Source: Siphonodentalium dalli (Eukaryota; Mollusca; Scaphopoda; Gadilida; Siphonodentaliidae). From it: a stretch of DNA of 64,000 bases. How positions within the stretch are numbered: the stretch's first letter is position 1; every line of letters begins with the position of its first letter. The position numbers and the translations under genes are program-made. The stretch covers positions 224,144,578 through 224,208,577 of the forward strand of contig CP136062.1 in NCBI GenBank assembly GCA_032622095.1. Reading direction: 5' to 3'. A model generated the notes under the pieces. The model was not told the DNA's origin. It searched no databases and worked only from the letters and a program-made list of their open reading frames with translations. This document shows, piece after piece, positions 16,107 through 31,090 of the stretch.

Positions 16107-19100
16107 TAGGTATCAAATACCTGAGTATAGTTGTAGTATGAGATTAGGTATTAATACCTGAGTATAGTTGTAGTATGAGATTAGGTATTAAATACCTGAG
16201 TATAGTTGTAGTGTGAGATTAGGTATTAAATACCTGAGTATAGTTGTAGTATGAGATTAGGTATTAATACCTGAGTATAGTTGTAGTATGAGATTAGGTA
16301 TTAATACCTGAGTATAGTTGTAGTATGAGATTAGGTATAAATACCTGAGTATAGTTGTAGTATGAGATTAGGTATTAAATACCTGAGTATAGTTGTAGTA
16401 TGAGATTAGGTATTAAATACCTGAGTATAGTTGTAGTATGAGATTAGGTATTAAATACCTGAGTATAGTTGTAGTATGAGATTAGGTATTAAATACCTGA
16501 GTATAGCTGATTAGTATGAGATTAGGTATTAATACCTGAGTATAGTTGTAGTATGAGATTAGGTATTTAATACCTGAGTATAGTTGTAGTATGAGATTAG
16601 GTATTAAATACCTGAGTATAGTTGTAGTATGAGATTAGGTATTAATACCTGAGTATAGTTGTAGTATGAGATTAGGTATTAATACCTGAGTATAGTTGTA
16701 GTATGAGATTAGGTATTAATACCTGAGTATAGTTGTAGTATTAGATTAGGTATCAAATACCTGAGTATAGTTGTAGTATGAGATTAGGTATTTAATACCT
16801 GAGTATAGTTGTAGTATGAGATTAGGTATTAAATACCTGGGTATAGTTGTAGTATGAGATTAGGTATTAAATACCTGAGTATAGTTGATTAGTATGAGAT
16901 TAGGTATAAATACCTGAGTATAGTTGTAGTATGAGATTAGGTATTAAATACCTGAGTATAGTTGTAGTATGAGATTAGGTATTAAATACCTGAGTATAGT
17001 TGTAGTATGAGATTAGGTATTAAATACCTGAGTATAGTTGTAGTATGAGATTAGGTATAAATACCTGAGTATAGTTGTAGTATGAGATTAGGTATTAAAT
17101 ACCTGAGTATAGTTGTAGTATGAGATTAGGTATTAAATACCTGAGTATAGTTGTAGTATGAGATTAGGTATTAATACCTGAGTATAGTTGTAGTATGAGA
17201 TTAGGCATTAATACCTGAGTATACTTGTAGTATGAGATTAGGCATTAATACCTGAGTATAGTTGTAGTATGAGATTAGGTATTAAATACCTGAGTATAGT
17301 TGTAGTATGAGATTAGGTATAAATACCTGAGTATAGTTGTAGTATGAGATTAGGTATTAAATACCTGAGTATAGTTGTAGTATGAGATTAGGTATAAATA
17401 CCTGAGTATAGTTGTAGTGTGAGATTAGGTATTAAATACCTGAGTATAGTTGTAGTATGAGATTAGGTACCTGAGTATAGTTGTAGTATGAGATTAGGTA
17501 TTAAATACCTGGGTATAGTTGTAGTATGAGATTAGGTATTAAATACCTGAGTATAGTTGATTAGTATGAGATTAGGTATAAATACCTGAGTATAGTTGTA
17601 GTATGAGATTAGGTATTAAATACCTGAGTATAGTTGTAGTATGAGATTAGGTATTAAATACCTGAGTATAGTTGTAGTATGAGATTAGGTATAAATACCT
17701 GAGTATAGTTGTAGTATGAGATTAGGTATTAAATACCTGAGTATAGTTGTAGTATGAGATTAGGTATTAAATACCTGAGTATAGTTGTAGTATGAGATTA
17801 GGTATTAATACCTGAGTATAGTTGTAGCATGAGATTAGGTATAAATACCTGAGTATAGTTGTAGTATGAGATTAGGCATTAATACCTGAGTATAGTTGTA
17901 GTATGAGATTAGGTATTAAATTAATGAGTATAGTTGTAGTATGAGATTAGGTATAAATACCTGAGTATAGTTGTAGTATGAGATTAGGTATTAAATACCT
18001 GAGTATAGTTGTAGTATGAGATTAGGTATTAAATACCTGAGTATAGTTGTAGTATGAGATTAGGTATTAAATACCTGAGTATAGTTGTAGTATGAGATTA
18101 GGTATTAATACCTGAGTACAGTTGTAGTATGAGATTATGTATTAATACCTGAGTATAGTTGTAGTATGAGATTAGGTATTAATACCTGAGTATAGTTGTA
18201 GTATGAGATTAGGTATTAATACCTGAGTATAGTTGTAGTATGAGATTAGGTATAAATACCTGAGTATAGTTGTAGTATGAGATTAGGTATTAAATACCTG
18301 AGTATAGTTGTAGTATGAGATTAGGTATTAATACCTGAGTATAGTTGTAGTATGAGATTAGGTATTAATACCTGAGTATAGTTGTAGTATGAGATTAGGT
18401 ATTAATACCTGAGTATAGTTGTAGTATGAGATTAGGTATTAAATACCTGAGTATAGTTGTAGTATGAGATTAGGTATTAAATACCTGAGTATAGTTGTAG
18501 TATGAGATTAGGTATTAATACCTGAGTGTAGTTGTAGTATGAGATTAGGTATTAAACACCTGAGTATAGTTGTAGTATGAGATTAGGTATTAATACCTGA
18601 GTACAGTTGTAGTATGAGATTAGGTATTAATACCTGAGTATAGTTGTAGTATGAGATTAGGTATAAATACCTGAGTATAGTTGTAGTATGAGATTAGGTA
18701 TTAAATACCTGAGTATAGTTGTAGTATGAGATTAGGTATTAATACCTGAGTATAGTTGTAGTATGAGATTAGGTATAAATACCTGAGTATAGTTGTAGTA
18801 TGAGATTAGGCATTAATACCTGAGTATAGTTGTAGTATGAGATTAGGTATTAATACCTGAGTATAGTTGTAGTATGAGATTAGGTATTAAATACCTGAGT
18901 ATAGTTGTAGTATGAGATTAGGTATTAATACCTGAGTACAGTTGTAGTATGAGATTAGGTATTAATACCTGAGTATAGTTGTAGTATGAGATTAGGTATT
19001 AATACCTGAGTATAGTTGTAGTATGAGATTAGGTATAAATACCTGAGTATAGTTGTAGTATGAGATTAGGTATTAATACCTGAGTATAGTTGTAGTATGA

Positions 19101-22100
19101 GATTAGGTATTAATACCTGAGTATAGTTGTAGTATGAGATTAGGTATTAAATACCTGAGTATAGTTGTAGTATGAGATTAGGTATTAAATACCTGAGTAT
19201 AGTTGTAGTATGAGATTAGGTATTAATACCTGAGTATAGTTGTAGTATGAGATTAGGTATTAAATACCTGAGTATAGTTGTAGTATGAGATTAGGTATTA
19301 ATACCTGAGTACAGTTGTAGTATGAGATTAGGTATTAATACCTGAGTATAGTTGTAGTATGAGATTAGGTATTAATACCTGAGTATAGTTGTAGTATGAG
19401 ATTAGGTATTAATACCTGAGTATAGTTGTAGTATGAGATTAGGTATAAATACCTGAGTATAGTTGTAGTATGAGATTAGGTATTAAATACCTGAGTATAG
19501 TTGTAGTATGAGATTAGGTATTAATACCTGAGTATAGTTGTAGTATGAGATTAGGTATTAATACCTGAGTATAGTTGTAGTATGAGATTAGGTATTAAAT
19601 ACCTGAGTATAGTTGTAGTATGAGATTAGGTATTAATACCTGAGTATAGTTGTAGTATGAGATTAGGTATAAATACCTGAGTATAGTTGTAGTATGAGAT
19701 TAGGTATTAAATACCTGAGTATAGTTGTAGTATGAGATTAGGTATAAATACCTGAGTATAGTTGTAGTGTGAGATTAGGTATTAAATACCTGAGTATAGT
19801 TGTAGTATGAGATTAGGTACCTGAGTATAGTTGTAGTATGAGATTAGGTATTAAATACCTGGGTATAGTTGTAGTATGAGATTAGGTATTAAATACCTGA
19901 GTATAGTTGATTAGTATGAGATTAGGTATAAATACCTGAGTATAGTTGTAGTATGAGATTAGGTATTAAATACCTGAGTATAGTTGTAGTATGAGATTAG
20001 GTATTAAATACCTGAGTATAGTTGTAGTATGAGATTAGGTATAAATACCTGAGTATAGTTGTAGTATGAGATTAGGTATTAAATACCTGAGTATAGTTGT
20101 AGTATGAGATTAGGTATTAAATACCTGAGTATAGTTGTAGTATGAGATTAGGTATTAATACCTGAGTATAGTTTGTAGCATGAGATTAGGTATAAATACC
20201 TGAGTATAGTTGTAGTATGAGATTAGGCATTAATACCTGAGTATAGTTGTAGTATGAGATTAGGTATTAAATTAATGAGTATAGTTGTAGTATGAGATTA
20301 GGTATAAATACCTGAGTATAGTTGTAGTATGAGATTAGGTATTAAATACCTGAGTATAGTTGTAGTATGAGATTAGGTATTAAATACCTGAGTATAGTTG
20401 TAGTATGAGATTAGGTATTAAATACCTGAGTATAGTTGTAGTATGAGATTAGGTATTAATACCTGAGTACAGTTGTAGTATGAGATTAGGTATTAATACC
20501 TGAGTATAGTTGTAGTATGAGATTAGGTATTAATACCTGAGTATAGTTGTAGTATGAGATTAGGTATTAATACCTGAGTATAGTTGTAGTATGAGATTAG
20601 GTATAAATACCTGAGTATAGTTGTAGTATGAGATTAGGTATTAAATACCTGAGTATAGTTGTAGTATGAGATTAGGTATTAATACCTGAGTATAGTTGTA
20701 GTATGAGATTAGGTATTAATACCTGAGTATAGTTGTAGTATGAGATTAGGTATTAATACCTGAGTATAGTTGTAGTATGAGATTAGGTATTAAATACCTG
20801 AGTATAGTTGTAGTATGAGATTAGGTATTAAATACCTGAGTATAGTTGTAGTATGAGATTAGGTATTAATACCTGAGTGTAGTTGTAGTATGAGATTAGG
20901 TATTAAACACCTGAGTATAGTTGTAGTATGAGATTAGGTATTAATACCTGAGTACAGTTGTAGTATGAGATTAGGTATTAATACCTGAGTATAGTTGTAG
21001 TATGAGATTAGGTATAAATACCTGAGTATAGTTGTAGTATGAGATTAGGTATTAAATACCTGAGTATAGTTGTAGTATGAGATTAGGTATTAATACCTGA
21101 GTATAGTTGTAGTATGAGATTAGGTATAAATACCTGAGTATAGTTGTAGTATGAGATTAGGCATTAATACCTGAGTATAGTTGTAGTATGATTAGGTATT
21201 AATACCTGAGTATAGTTGTAGTATGAGATTAGGTATTCAATACCTGAGTATAGTTGTAGTATGAGATTAGGTATTAATACCTGAGTACAGTTGTAGTATG
21301 AGATTAGGTATTAATACCTGAGTATAGTTGTAGTATGAGATTAGGTATTAATACCTGAGTATAGTTGTAGTATGAGATTAGGTATAAATACCTGAGTATA
21401 GTTGTAGTATGAGATTAGGTATTAATACCTGAGTATAGTTGTAGTATGAGATTAGGTATTAATACCTGAGTATAGTTGTAGTATGAGATTAGGTATTAAA
21501 TACCTGAGTATAGTTGTAGTATGAGATTAGGTATTAAATACCTGAGTATAGTTGTAGTATGAGATTAGGTATTAATACCTGAGTATAGTTGTAGTATGAG
21601 ATTAGGTATTAAATACCTGAGTATAGTTGTAGTATGAGATTAGGTATTAATACCTGAGTACAGTTGTAGTATGAGATTAGGTATTAATACCTGAGTATAG
21701 TTGTAGTATGAGATTAGGTATTAATACCTGAGTATAGTTGTAGTATGAGATTAGGTATTAATACCTGAGTATAGTTGTAGTATGAGATTAGGTATAAATA
21801 CCTGAGTATAGTTGTAGTATGAGATTAGGTATTAAATACCTGAGTATAGTTGTAGTATGAGATTAGGTATTAATACCTGAGTATAGTTGTAGTATGAGAT
21901 TAGGTATTAATACCTGAGTATAGTTGTAGTATGAGATTAGGTATTAAATACCTGAGTATAGTTGTAGTATGAGATTAGGTATTAAATACCTGAGTATAGT
22001 TGTAGTATGAGATTAGGTATTAATACCTGAGTATAGTTGTAGTATGAGATTAGGTATAAATACCTGAGTATAGTTGTATGAGATTAGGTATTAATACCTG

Positions 22101-24150
22101 AGTATAGTTGTAGTATGAGATTAGGTACCTGAGTATAGTTGTAGTATGAGATTAGGTATAAATACCTGAGTATAGTTGTATGAGATTAGGTATTAATACC
22201 TGAGTATAGTTGTAGTATGAGATTAGGTATAAATACCTGAGTATAGTTGTATGAGATTAGGTATTAATACCTGAGTATAGTTGTAGTATGAGATTAGGTA
22301 CCTGAGTATAGTTGTAGTATGAGATTAGGTACCTGAGTATAGTTGTAGTATGAGATTAGGTATAAATACCTGAGTATAGTTGTATGAGATTAGGTATTAA
22401 TACCTGAGTATAGTTGTAGTATGAGATTAGGTATAAATACCTGAGTATAGTTGTATGAGATTAGGTATTAATACCTGAGTATAGTTGTAGTATGAGATTA
22501 GGTACCTGAGTATAGTTGTAGTATGAGATTAGGTATAAATACCTGAGTATAGTTGTAGTATGAGATTAGGTATTAAATACCTGAGTCTAGTTGTAGTATG
22601 TGATTAGGTATAAATACCTGAGTATAGTTGTAGTATGAGATTAGGTATTAAATACCTGAGTATAGTTGTAGTATGAGATTATGTATTAAATACCTGAGTA
22701 TAGTTGTAGTATGAGATTAGGTATTAATACCTGAGTATAGTTGTAGCATGAGATTAGGTATTAATACCTGAGTATAGTTGTAGTATGAGATTAGGTATTA
22801 ATACCTGAGTATAGTTGTAGTATGAGATTAGGTACCTGAGTATAGTTGTAGTATGAGATTAGGTATTAATACCTGAGTATAGTTGTAGCATGAGATTAGG
22901 TATTAATACCTGAGTATAGTTGTAGTATGAGATTAGGTATTAAATACCTGAGTATAGTTGTAGTATGAGATTAGGTATTAATACCTGAGTATAGTTGTAG
23001 TATGTGATTAGGTATTAATACCTGAGTATAGTTGTAGTATGAGATTAGGTATTAATACCTGAGTATAGTTGTAGTATGAGATTAGGTATTAATACCTGGG
23101 TATAGTTGTAGTATGAGATTAGGTATTAATATCTAAGTACAGTTGTAGTATGAGATTAGGTATTAAATACCTGAGTATAGTTGTAGTATGAGATTAGGTA
23201 TTAAATACCTGAGTATACTTGTAGTATGAGATTAGGTATTAATACCTGAGTATAGTTGTAGTATGAGATTAGGTATTAATACCTGAGTATAGTTGTAGTA
23301 TGAGATTAGGTATTAATACCTGAGTATAGTTGTAGTATGAGATTAGGTATAAATACCTGAGTATAGTTGTAGTATGAGATTAGGTATTAAATACCTGAGT
23401 ATAGTTGTAGTATGAGATTAGGTATTAATACCTGAGTATAGTTGTAGTATGAGATTAGGTATTAATACCTGAGTATAGTTGTAGTATGAGATTAGGTATT
23501 AAATACCTGAGTATAGTTGTAGTATGAGATTAGGTATTAAATACCTGAGTATAGTTGTAGTATGAGATTAGGTATTAATACCTGAGTATAGTTGTAGTAT
23601 GAGATTAGGTATAAATACCTGAGTATAGTTGTATGAGATTAGGTATTAATACCTGAGTATAGTTGTAGTATGAGATTAGGTATTAAATTAATGAGTATAG
23701 TTGTACGTGATTAGGTATAAATACCTGAGTAGTATAGTTGTAGTATGAGATTAGGTATAAATACCTGAGTATAGTTGTAGTTTGAGATTAGGTATTAAAT
23801 ACCTGAGTATAGTTGTAGTATGAGATTAGGTATAAATACCTGAGTATAGTTGTAGTATGAGATTAGGTATTAATACCTGAGTATAGTTGTGTAATATGAG
23901 ATTAGGTATTAAATACCTGAGTACAGTTGTAGTATGAGATTAGGTATTAAATACCTGAGTATAGTTGTAATATGAGATTAGGTATTAAATACCTGAGTAT
24001 AGTTGTAATATGAGATTAGGTATTAAATACCTGAGTATAGTTGTAGTATGAGATTAGGTATTAAATACCTGAGTATAGTTGTACGTGATTAGGTATAAAT
24101 ACCTGAATATAGTTGTACGTGATTAGGTATAAATACCTGAATATAGTTGT
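16107..24150 (+). repeat. Satellite higher-order block A, second copy
   Basis: Direct copy of 1-8,060 at +16.07 to +16.11 kb. Few differences are visible; for example the TTTGAG variant near 3,662 is TATGAG near 19,730, and a double AGGTACCT monomer near 3,750 is single near 19,810. A young segmental duplication inside the array, or two non-adjacent members of a larger higher-order repeat, would both explain it. Confidence 0.85.
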
Positions 24151-26448
24151 AGTATGAGATTAGGTATTAAATACCTGAGTATAGTTGTAGTATGAGATTA
24201 GGTATTAAATACCTGAGTATAGTTGTAGTATGAGATTAGGTATAAATACCTGAGTATAGTTGTATGAGATTAGGTATTTAATACCTGAGTATAGTTGTAG
24301 TATGAGATTAGGTATTAATACCTGAGTATAGTTGTAGTATGAGATTAGGTATTAAATACCTGAGTATAGTTGTAGTATGAGATTAGGTATTAAATACCTG
24401 AGTATAGTTGTAGTATGAGATTAGGTATTAAATACCTGAGTATAGTTGATTAGTATGAGATTAGGTATAAATACCTGAGTATAGTTGTAGTGTGAGATTA
24501 GGTATTAAATACCTGAGTATAGTTGTGTAATATGAGATTAGGTATTAATTACCTGAGTATAGTTGTAGTATGAGATTAGGTATCAAATACCTGAGTATAG
24601 TTGTAGTATGAGATTAGGTATAAATACCTGAGTATAGTTGTAGTATGAGATTAGGTATTAAATACCTGAGTATAGTTGTAGTATGAGATTAGGTATAAAT
24701 ACCTGAGTATAGTTGTAGTATGAGATTAGGTATCAAATACCTGAGTATAGTTGTAGTATGAGATTAGGTATAAATACCTGAGTATAGTTGTAGTATGAGA
24801 TTAGGTATCAAATACCTGAGAATAGTTGTAGTATGAGATTAGGTATAAAATACCTCAGTATAGTTGTAGTATGAGATTAGGTATAAATACCTGAGTATAG
24901 TTGTAGTATGAGATTAGGTATTAAATACCTGAGTATAGTTGTAGTATGAGATTAGGTATAAATACCTGAATATAGTTGTACGTGATTAGGTATAAATACC
25001 TGAGTATAGTTGTAGTATGAGATTAGGTATTAAATACCTGAGTATAGTTATAGTATGAGATTAGGTATTAATACCTGAGTATAGTTATAGTATGAGATTA
25101 GGTATTAATACCTGAGTATAGTTGTAGTATGAGATTAGGTATTAATACCTGAGTATAGTTGTAGTATGAGATTATGTATCAAATACCTGAGTATAGTTGT
25201 ACGTGATTAGGTATAAATACCTGAGTATAGTTGTAGTATGAGATTAGGTATTAAATACCTGAGTATAGTTGTAGTATGAGATTAGGTATCAAATACCTGG
25301 GTATAGTTGTAGTATGAGATTATGTATCAAATACCTGAGTATAGTTGTACGTGATTAGGTATAAATACCTGAGTATAGTTGTAGTATGAGATTAGGTATC
25401 AAATACCTGAGTATAGTTGTAGTATGAGATTAGGTATCAAATACCTGGGTATAGTTGTAGTATGAGATTATGTATCAAATACCTGAGTATAGTTGTACGT
25501 GATTAGGTATAAATACCTGAGTATAGTTGTAGTATGAGATTAGGTATTAAATACCTGAGTATAGTTGTAGTATGAGATTAGGTATTAATACCTGAGTATA
25601 GTTGTAGTATGAGATTAGGTATAAATACCTGAGTATAGTTGTAGTATGAGATTAGGTATTAATACCTGAGTATAGTTGTAGTATGAGATTAGGTATTAAA
25701 TACCTGAGTATAGTTGTAGTATGAGATTAGGTATAAATACCTGAGTGTAGTTGTAGTATGAGATTAGGTATTAATACCTGAGTATAGTTGTAGGATGAGA
25801 TTAGGTATTAAATACCTGAGTATAGTTGTAGTATGAGATTAGGTATTAATACCTGAGTATAGTTGTAGTATGAGATTAGGTATTAATACCTGAGTATAGT
25901 TGTAGTATGAGATTAGGTATTAAATACCTGAGTATAGTTGTAGTATGAGATTAGGTATAAATACCTGAGTATAGTTGTAGTATGAGATTATGTATCAAAT
26001 ACCTGAGTATAGTTGTAGTATGAGATTAGGTATTAATACCTGAGTATAGTTGTGTAATATGAGATTAGGTATTAAATACCTGAGTACAGTTGTAGTATGA
26101 GATTAGGTATAAATACCTGAGTATAGTTGTAGTATGAGATTAGGTATTAAATACCTGAGTATAGTTGTAGTATGAGATTAGGTACCTGAGTATAGTTGTA
26201 GTATGTGATTAGGTACCTGAGTATAGTTGTAGTATGTGATTAGGTACCTGAGTATAGTTGTAGTATGTGATTAGGTATAAATACCTGAGTATAGTTGTAG
26301 TATGAGATTAGGTATTAAATACCTGAGTATAGTTGTAGTATGAGATTAGGTATAAATACCTGAGTATAGTTGTAGTATGAGATTAGGTATTAAATACCTG
26401 AGTATAGTTGTAGTATGAGATTAGGTATTAATACCTGAGTATAGTTGT

Positions 26449-29400
26449 AGCATGAGATTAGGTATAAATACCTGAGTATAGTTGTAGTATGAGATTAGGT
26501 ATAAATACCTGAGTATAGTTGTAGTATGAGATTAGGTATAAATACCTGAGTATAGTTGTAGTATGAGATTAGGTATTAATACCTGAGTATAGTTGTAGTA
26601 TGAGATTAGGCATTAATACCTGAGTATAGTTGTAGTATGAGATTAGGTATAAATACCTGAGTATAGTTGTAGTATGAGATTAGGTATTAATACCTGAGTA
26701 TAGTTGTAGTATGAGATTAGGTATTAAATACCTGAGTATAGTTGTAGTATGAGATTAGGTTTTAATACCTGAGTATAGTTGTAGTATGAGATTAGGTATT
26801 AAATACCTGAGTATAGTTGTAGTATGAGATTAGGTATTAATACCTGAGTATAGTTGTAGTATGAGATTAGGCATTAATACCTGAGTATAGTTGTAGTATG
26901 AGATTAGGTATAAATACCTGAGTATAGTTGTAGTATGAGATTAGGTATTAATACCTGAGTATAGTTGTATGAGATTAGGTATAAATACCTGAGTATAGTT
27001 GTAGTATGAGATTAGGTTTTAATACCTGAGTATAGTTGTAGTATGAGATTAGGCATTAATACCTGAGTATAGTTGTAGTATGAGATTAGGCATTAATACC
27101 TGAGTATAGTTGTAGTATGAGATTAGGTATAAATACCTGAGTATAGTTGTAGGAAGGGTATGAGATTAGGTATAAATACCTGAGTATAGTTGTAGTATGA
27201 GATTAGGTATTAATACCTGAGTATAGTTGTAGTATGAGATTAGGTATTAAATACCTGAGTATAGTTGTAGTATGAGATTAGGTATTAATACCTTATAGTT
27301 GTAGTATGAGATTAGGTATTAAATACCTGAGTATAGTTGTAGTATGAGATTAGGTATTAATACCTGAGTATAGTTGTAGTATGAGATTAGGTATTAATAC
27401 CTGAGTATAGTTGTAGTATGAGATTAGGTATTAATACCTGAGTATAGTTGTAGTATGAGATTAGGTATTAAATACCTGAGTATAGTTGTAGTATGAGATT
27501 AGGTATAAATACCTGAGTATAGTTGTAGTATGAGATTAGGCATTAATATCTGAGTATAGTTGTAGTATGAGATTAGGTATTAATACCTGAGTATAGTTGT
27601 AGTATGAGATTAGGCATTAATTCCTGAGTATAGTTGTAGTATGAGATTAGGCATTAAATACCTGAGTATAGTTGTAGTATGAGATTAGGTATTAATACCT
27701 GAGTATAGTTGTAGTATGAGATTAGTATTAAATACCTGAGTATAGTTGTAGTATGAGATTAGGTATTAAATACCTGAGTATAGTTGTAGTATGAGATTAG
27801 GTATTAATACCTGAGTATAGTTGTAGTATGAGATTAGGTATTAAATACCTGAGTTTAGTTGTAGTATGAGATTAGGTATTAAATACCTGAGTATAGTTGC
27901 AGTATGAGATTAGGTATTAAATACCTGGGTATAGTTGTAGTATGAGATTAGGTATAAAATACCTGAGTATAGTTGTAGTATGAGATTAGGTATCAAATAC
28001 CTGAGTATAGTTGTAGTATGAGATTAGGTATTAATACCTGAGTATAGTTGTAGTATGAGATTAGGTATTTAATACCTGAGTATGGTTGTAGTATGAGATT
28101 AGGTATTAATACCTGAGTATAGTTGTAGTATGAGATTAGGTATTAAATACCTGAGTATAGTTGTAGTATGAGATTAGGTATAAATACCTGAGTATGGTTG
28201 TAGTATGAGATTAGGTATTAAATACCTGAGTTTAGTTGTAGCATGAGATTAGGTATTAAATACCTGAGTATAGTTGTAGTATGAGATTAGGCATTAATAC
28301 CTGAGTATAGTTGTAGTATGAGATTAGGTATTAAATACCTGAGTATAGTTGTAGTATGAGATTAGGTATTAATACCTGAGTATAGTTGTAGTATGAGATT
28401 AGGTATTAAATACCTGAGTATAGTTGTAGTATGTGATTAGGTATTAAATACCTGAGTTTAGTTGTAGTATGAGATTAGGTATAAATACCTGAGTATAGTT
28501 GTAGTATGAGATTAGGTATTAAATACCTGAGTATAGTTGATTAGTATGAGATTAGGTATAAATACCTGAGTATAGTTGTAGTATGAGATTAGGTATAAAT
28601 ACCTGAGTATAGTTGTAGTATGAGATTAGGTATTAAATACCTGAGTATAGTTGTAGTATGAGATTAGGCATTAATACCTGAGTATAGTTGTAGTATGAGA
28701 TTAGGTATAAATACCTGAGTATAGTTGTAGTATGAGATTAGGTATTAAATACCTGAGTATAGTTGTAGTATGAGATTAGGTATTAATACCTGAGTATAGT
28801 TGTAGCATGAGATTAGGTATAAATACCTGAGTATAGTTGTAGTATGAGATTAGGTATAAATACCTGAGTATAGTTGTAGTATGAGATTAGGTATAAATAC
28901 CTGAGTATAGTTGTAGTATGAGATTAGGTATTAATACCTGAGTATAGTTGTAGTATGAGATTAGGCATTAATACCTGAGTATAGTTGTAGTATGAGATTA
29001 GGTATAAATACCTGAGTATAGTTGTAGTATGAGATTAGGTATTAATACCTGAGTATAGTTGTAGTATGAGATTAGGTATTAAATACCTGAGTATAGTTGT
29101 AGTATGAGATTAGGTTTTAATACCTGAGTATAGTTGTAGTATGAGATTAGGTATTAAATACCTGAGTATAGTTGTAGTATGAGATTAGGTATTAATACCT
29201 GAGTATAGTTGTAGTATGAGATTAGGCATTAATACCTGAGTATAGTTGTAGTATGAGATTAGGTATAAATACCTGAGTATAGTTGTAGTATGAGATTAGG
29301 TATTAATACCTGAGTATAGTTGTATGAGATTAGGTATAAATACCTGAGTATAGTTGTAGTATGAGATTAGGTTTTAATACCTGAGTATAGTTGTAGTATG

Positions 29401-31090
29401 AGATTAGGCATTAATACCTGAGTATAGTTGTAGTATGAGATTAGGCATTAATACCTGAGTATAGTTGTAGTATGAGATTAGGTATAAATACCTGAGTATA
29501 GTTGTAGTATGAGATTAGGTATAAATACCTGAGTATAGTTGTAGTATGAGATTAGGTATTAATACCTGAGTATAGTTGTAGTATGAGATTAGGTATTAAA
29601 TACCTGAGTATAGTTGTAGTATGAGATTAGGTATTAATACCTTATAGTTGTAGTATGAGATTAGGTATTAAATACCTGAGTATAGTTGTAGTATGAGATT
29701 AGGTATTAATACCTGAGTATAGTTGTAGTATGAGATTAGGTATTAATACCTGAGTATAGTTGTAGTATGAGATTAGGTATTAATACCTGAGTATAGTTGT
29801 AGTATGAGATTAGGTATTAAATACCTGAGTATAGTTGTAGTATGAGATTAGGTATAAATACCTGAGTATAGTTGTAGTATGAGATTAGGCATTAATATCT
29901 GAGTATAGTTGTAGTATGAGATTAGGTATTAATACCTGAGTATAGTTGTAGTATGAGATTAGGCATTAATTCCTGAGTATAGTTGTAGTATGAGATTAGG
30001 CATTAAATACCTGAGTATAGTTGTAGTATGAGATTAGGTATTAATACCTGAGTATAGTTGTAGTATGAGATTAGGTATTAAATACCTGAGTATAGTTGTA
30101 GTATGAGATTAGGTATTAAATACCTGAGTATAGTTGTAGTATGAGATTAGGTATTAATACCTGAGTATAGTTGTAGTATGAGATTAGGTATTAAATACCT
30201 GAGTTTAGTTGTAGTATGAGATTAGGTATTAAATACCTGAGTATAGTTGCAGTATGAGATTAGGTATTAAATACCTGGGTATAGTTGTAGTATGAGATTA
30301 GGTATAAAATACCTGAGTATAGTTGTAGTATGAGATTAGGTATCAAATACCTGAGTATAGTTGTAGTATGAGATTAGGTATTAATACCTGAGTATAGTTG
30401 TAGTATGAGATTAGGTATTTAATACCTGAGTATGGTTGTAGTATGAGATTAGGTATTAATACCTGAGTATAGTTGTAGTATGAGATTAGGTATTAAATAC
30501 CTGAGTATAGTTGTAGTATGAGATTAGGTATAAATACCTGAGTATGGTTGTAGTATGAGATTAGGTATTAAATACCTGAGTTTAGTTGTAGCATGAGATT
30601 AGGTATTAAATACCTGAGTATAGTTGTAGTATGAGATTAGGCATTAATACCTGAGTATAGTTGTAGTATGAGATTAGGTATTAAATACCTGAGTATAGTT
30701 GTAGTATGAGATTAGGTATTAATACCTGAGTATAGTTGTAGTATGAGATTAGGTATTAAATACCTGAGTATAGTTGTAGTATGTGATTAGGTATTAAATA
30801 CCTGAGTTTAGTTGTAGTATGAGATTAGGTATAAATACCTGAGTATAGTTGTAGTATGAGATTAGGTATTAAATACCTGAGTATAGTTGATTAGTATGAG
30901 ATTAGGTATAAATACCTGAGTATAGTTGTAGTATGAGATTAGGTATAAATACCTGAGTATAGTTGTAGTATGAGATTAGGTATTAAATACCTGAGTATAG
31001 TTGTAGTATGAGATTAGGCATTAATACCTGAGTATAGTTGTAGTATGAGATTAGGTATAAATACCTGAGTATAGTTGTAGTATGAGATTA
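26449..31090 (+). repeat. 2.35-kb tandem pair within the satellite
   Basis: Two adjacent blocks, about 26,449-28,801 and 28,802-31,090, share rare variants in the same order: TGTAGCATGAG at 26,449 and 28,802, CCTTATAG at 27,291 and 29,640, TTGCAG at 27,898 and 30,248. The offset is 2,349-2,353 bp. A similar spacing (2,351-2,383 bp) separates the AAACACC monomers at 2,486/4,869 and 18,554/20,905, so about 2.35 kb may be a recurrent period. Confidence 0.8.
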
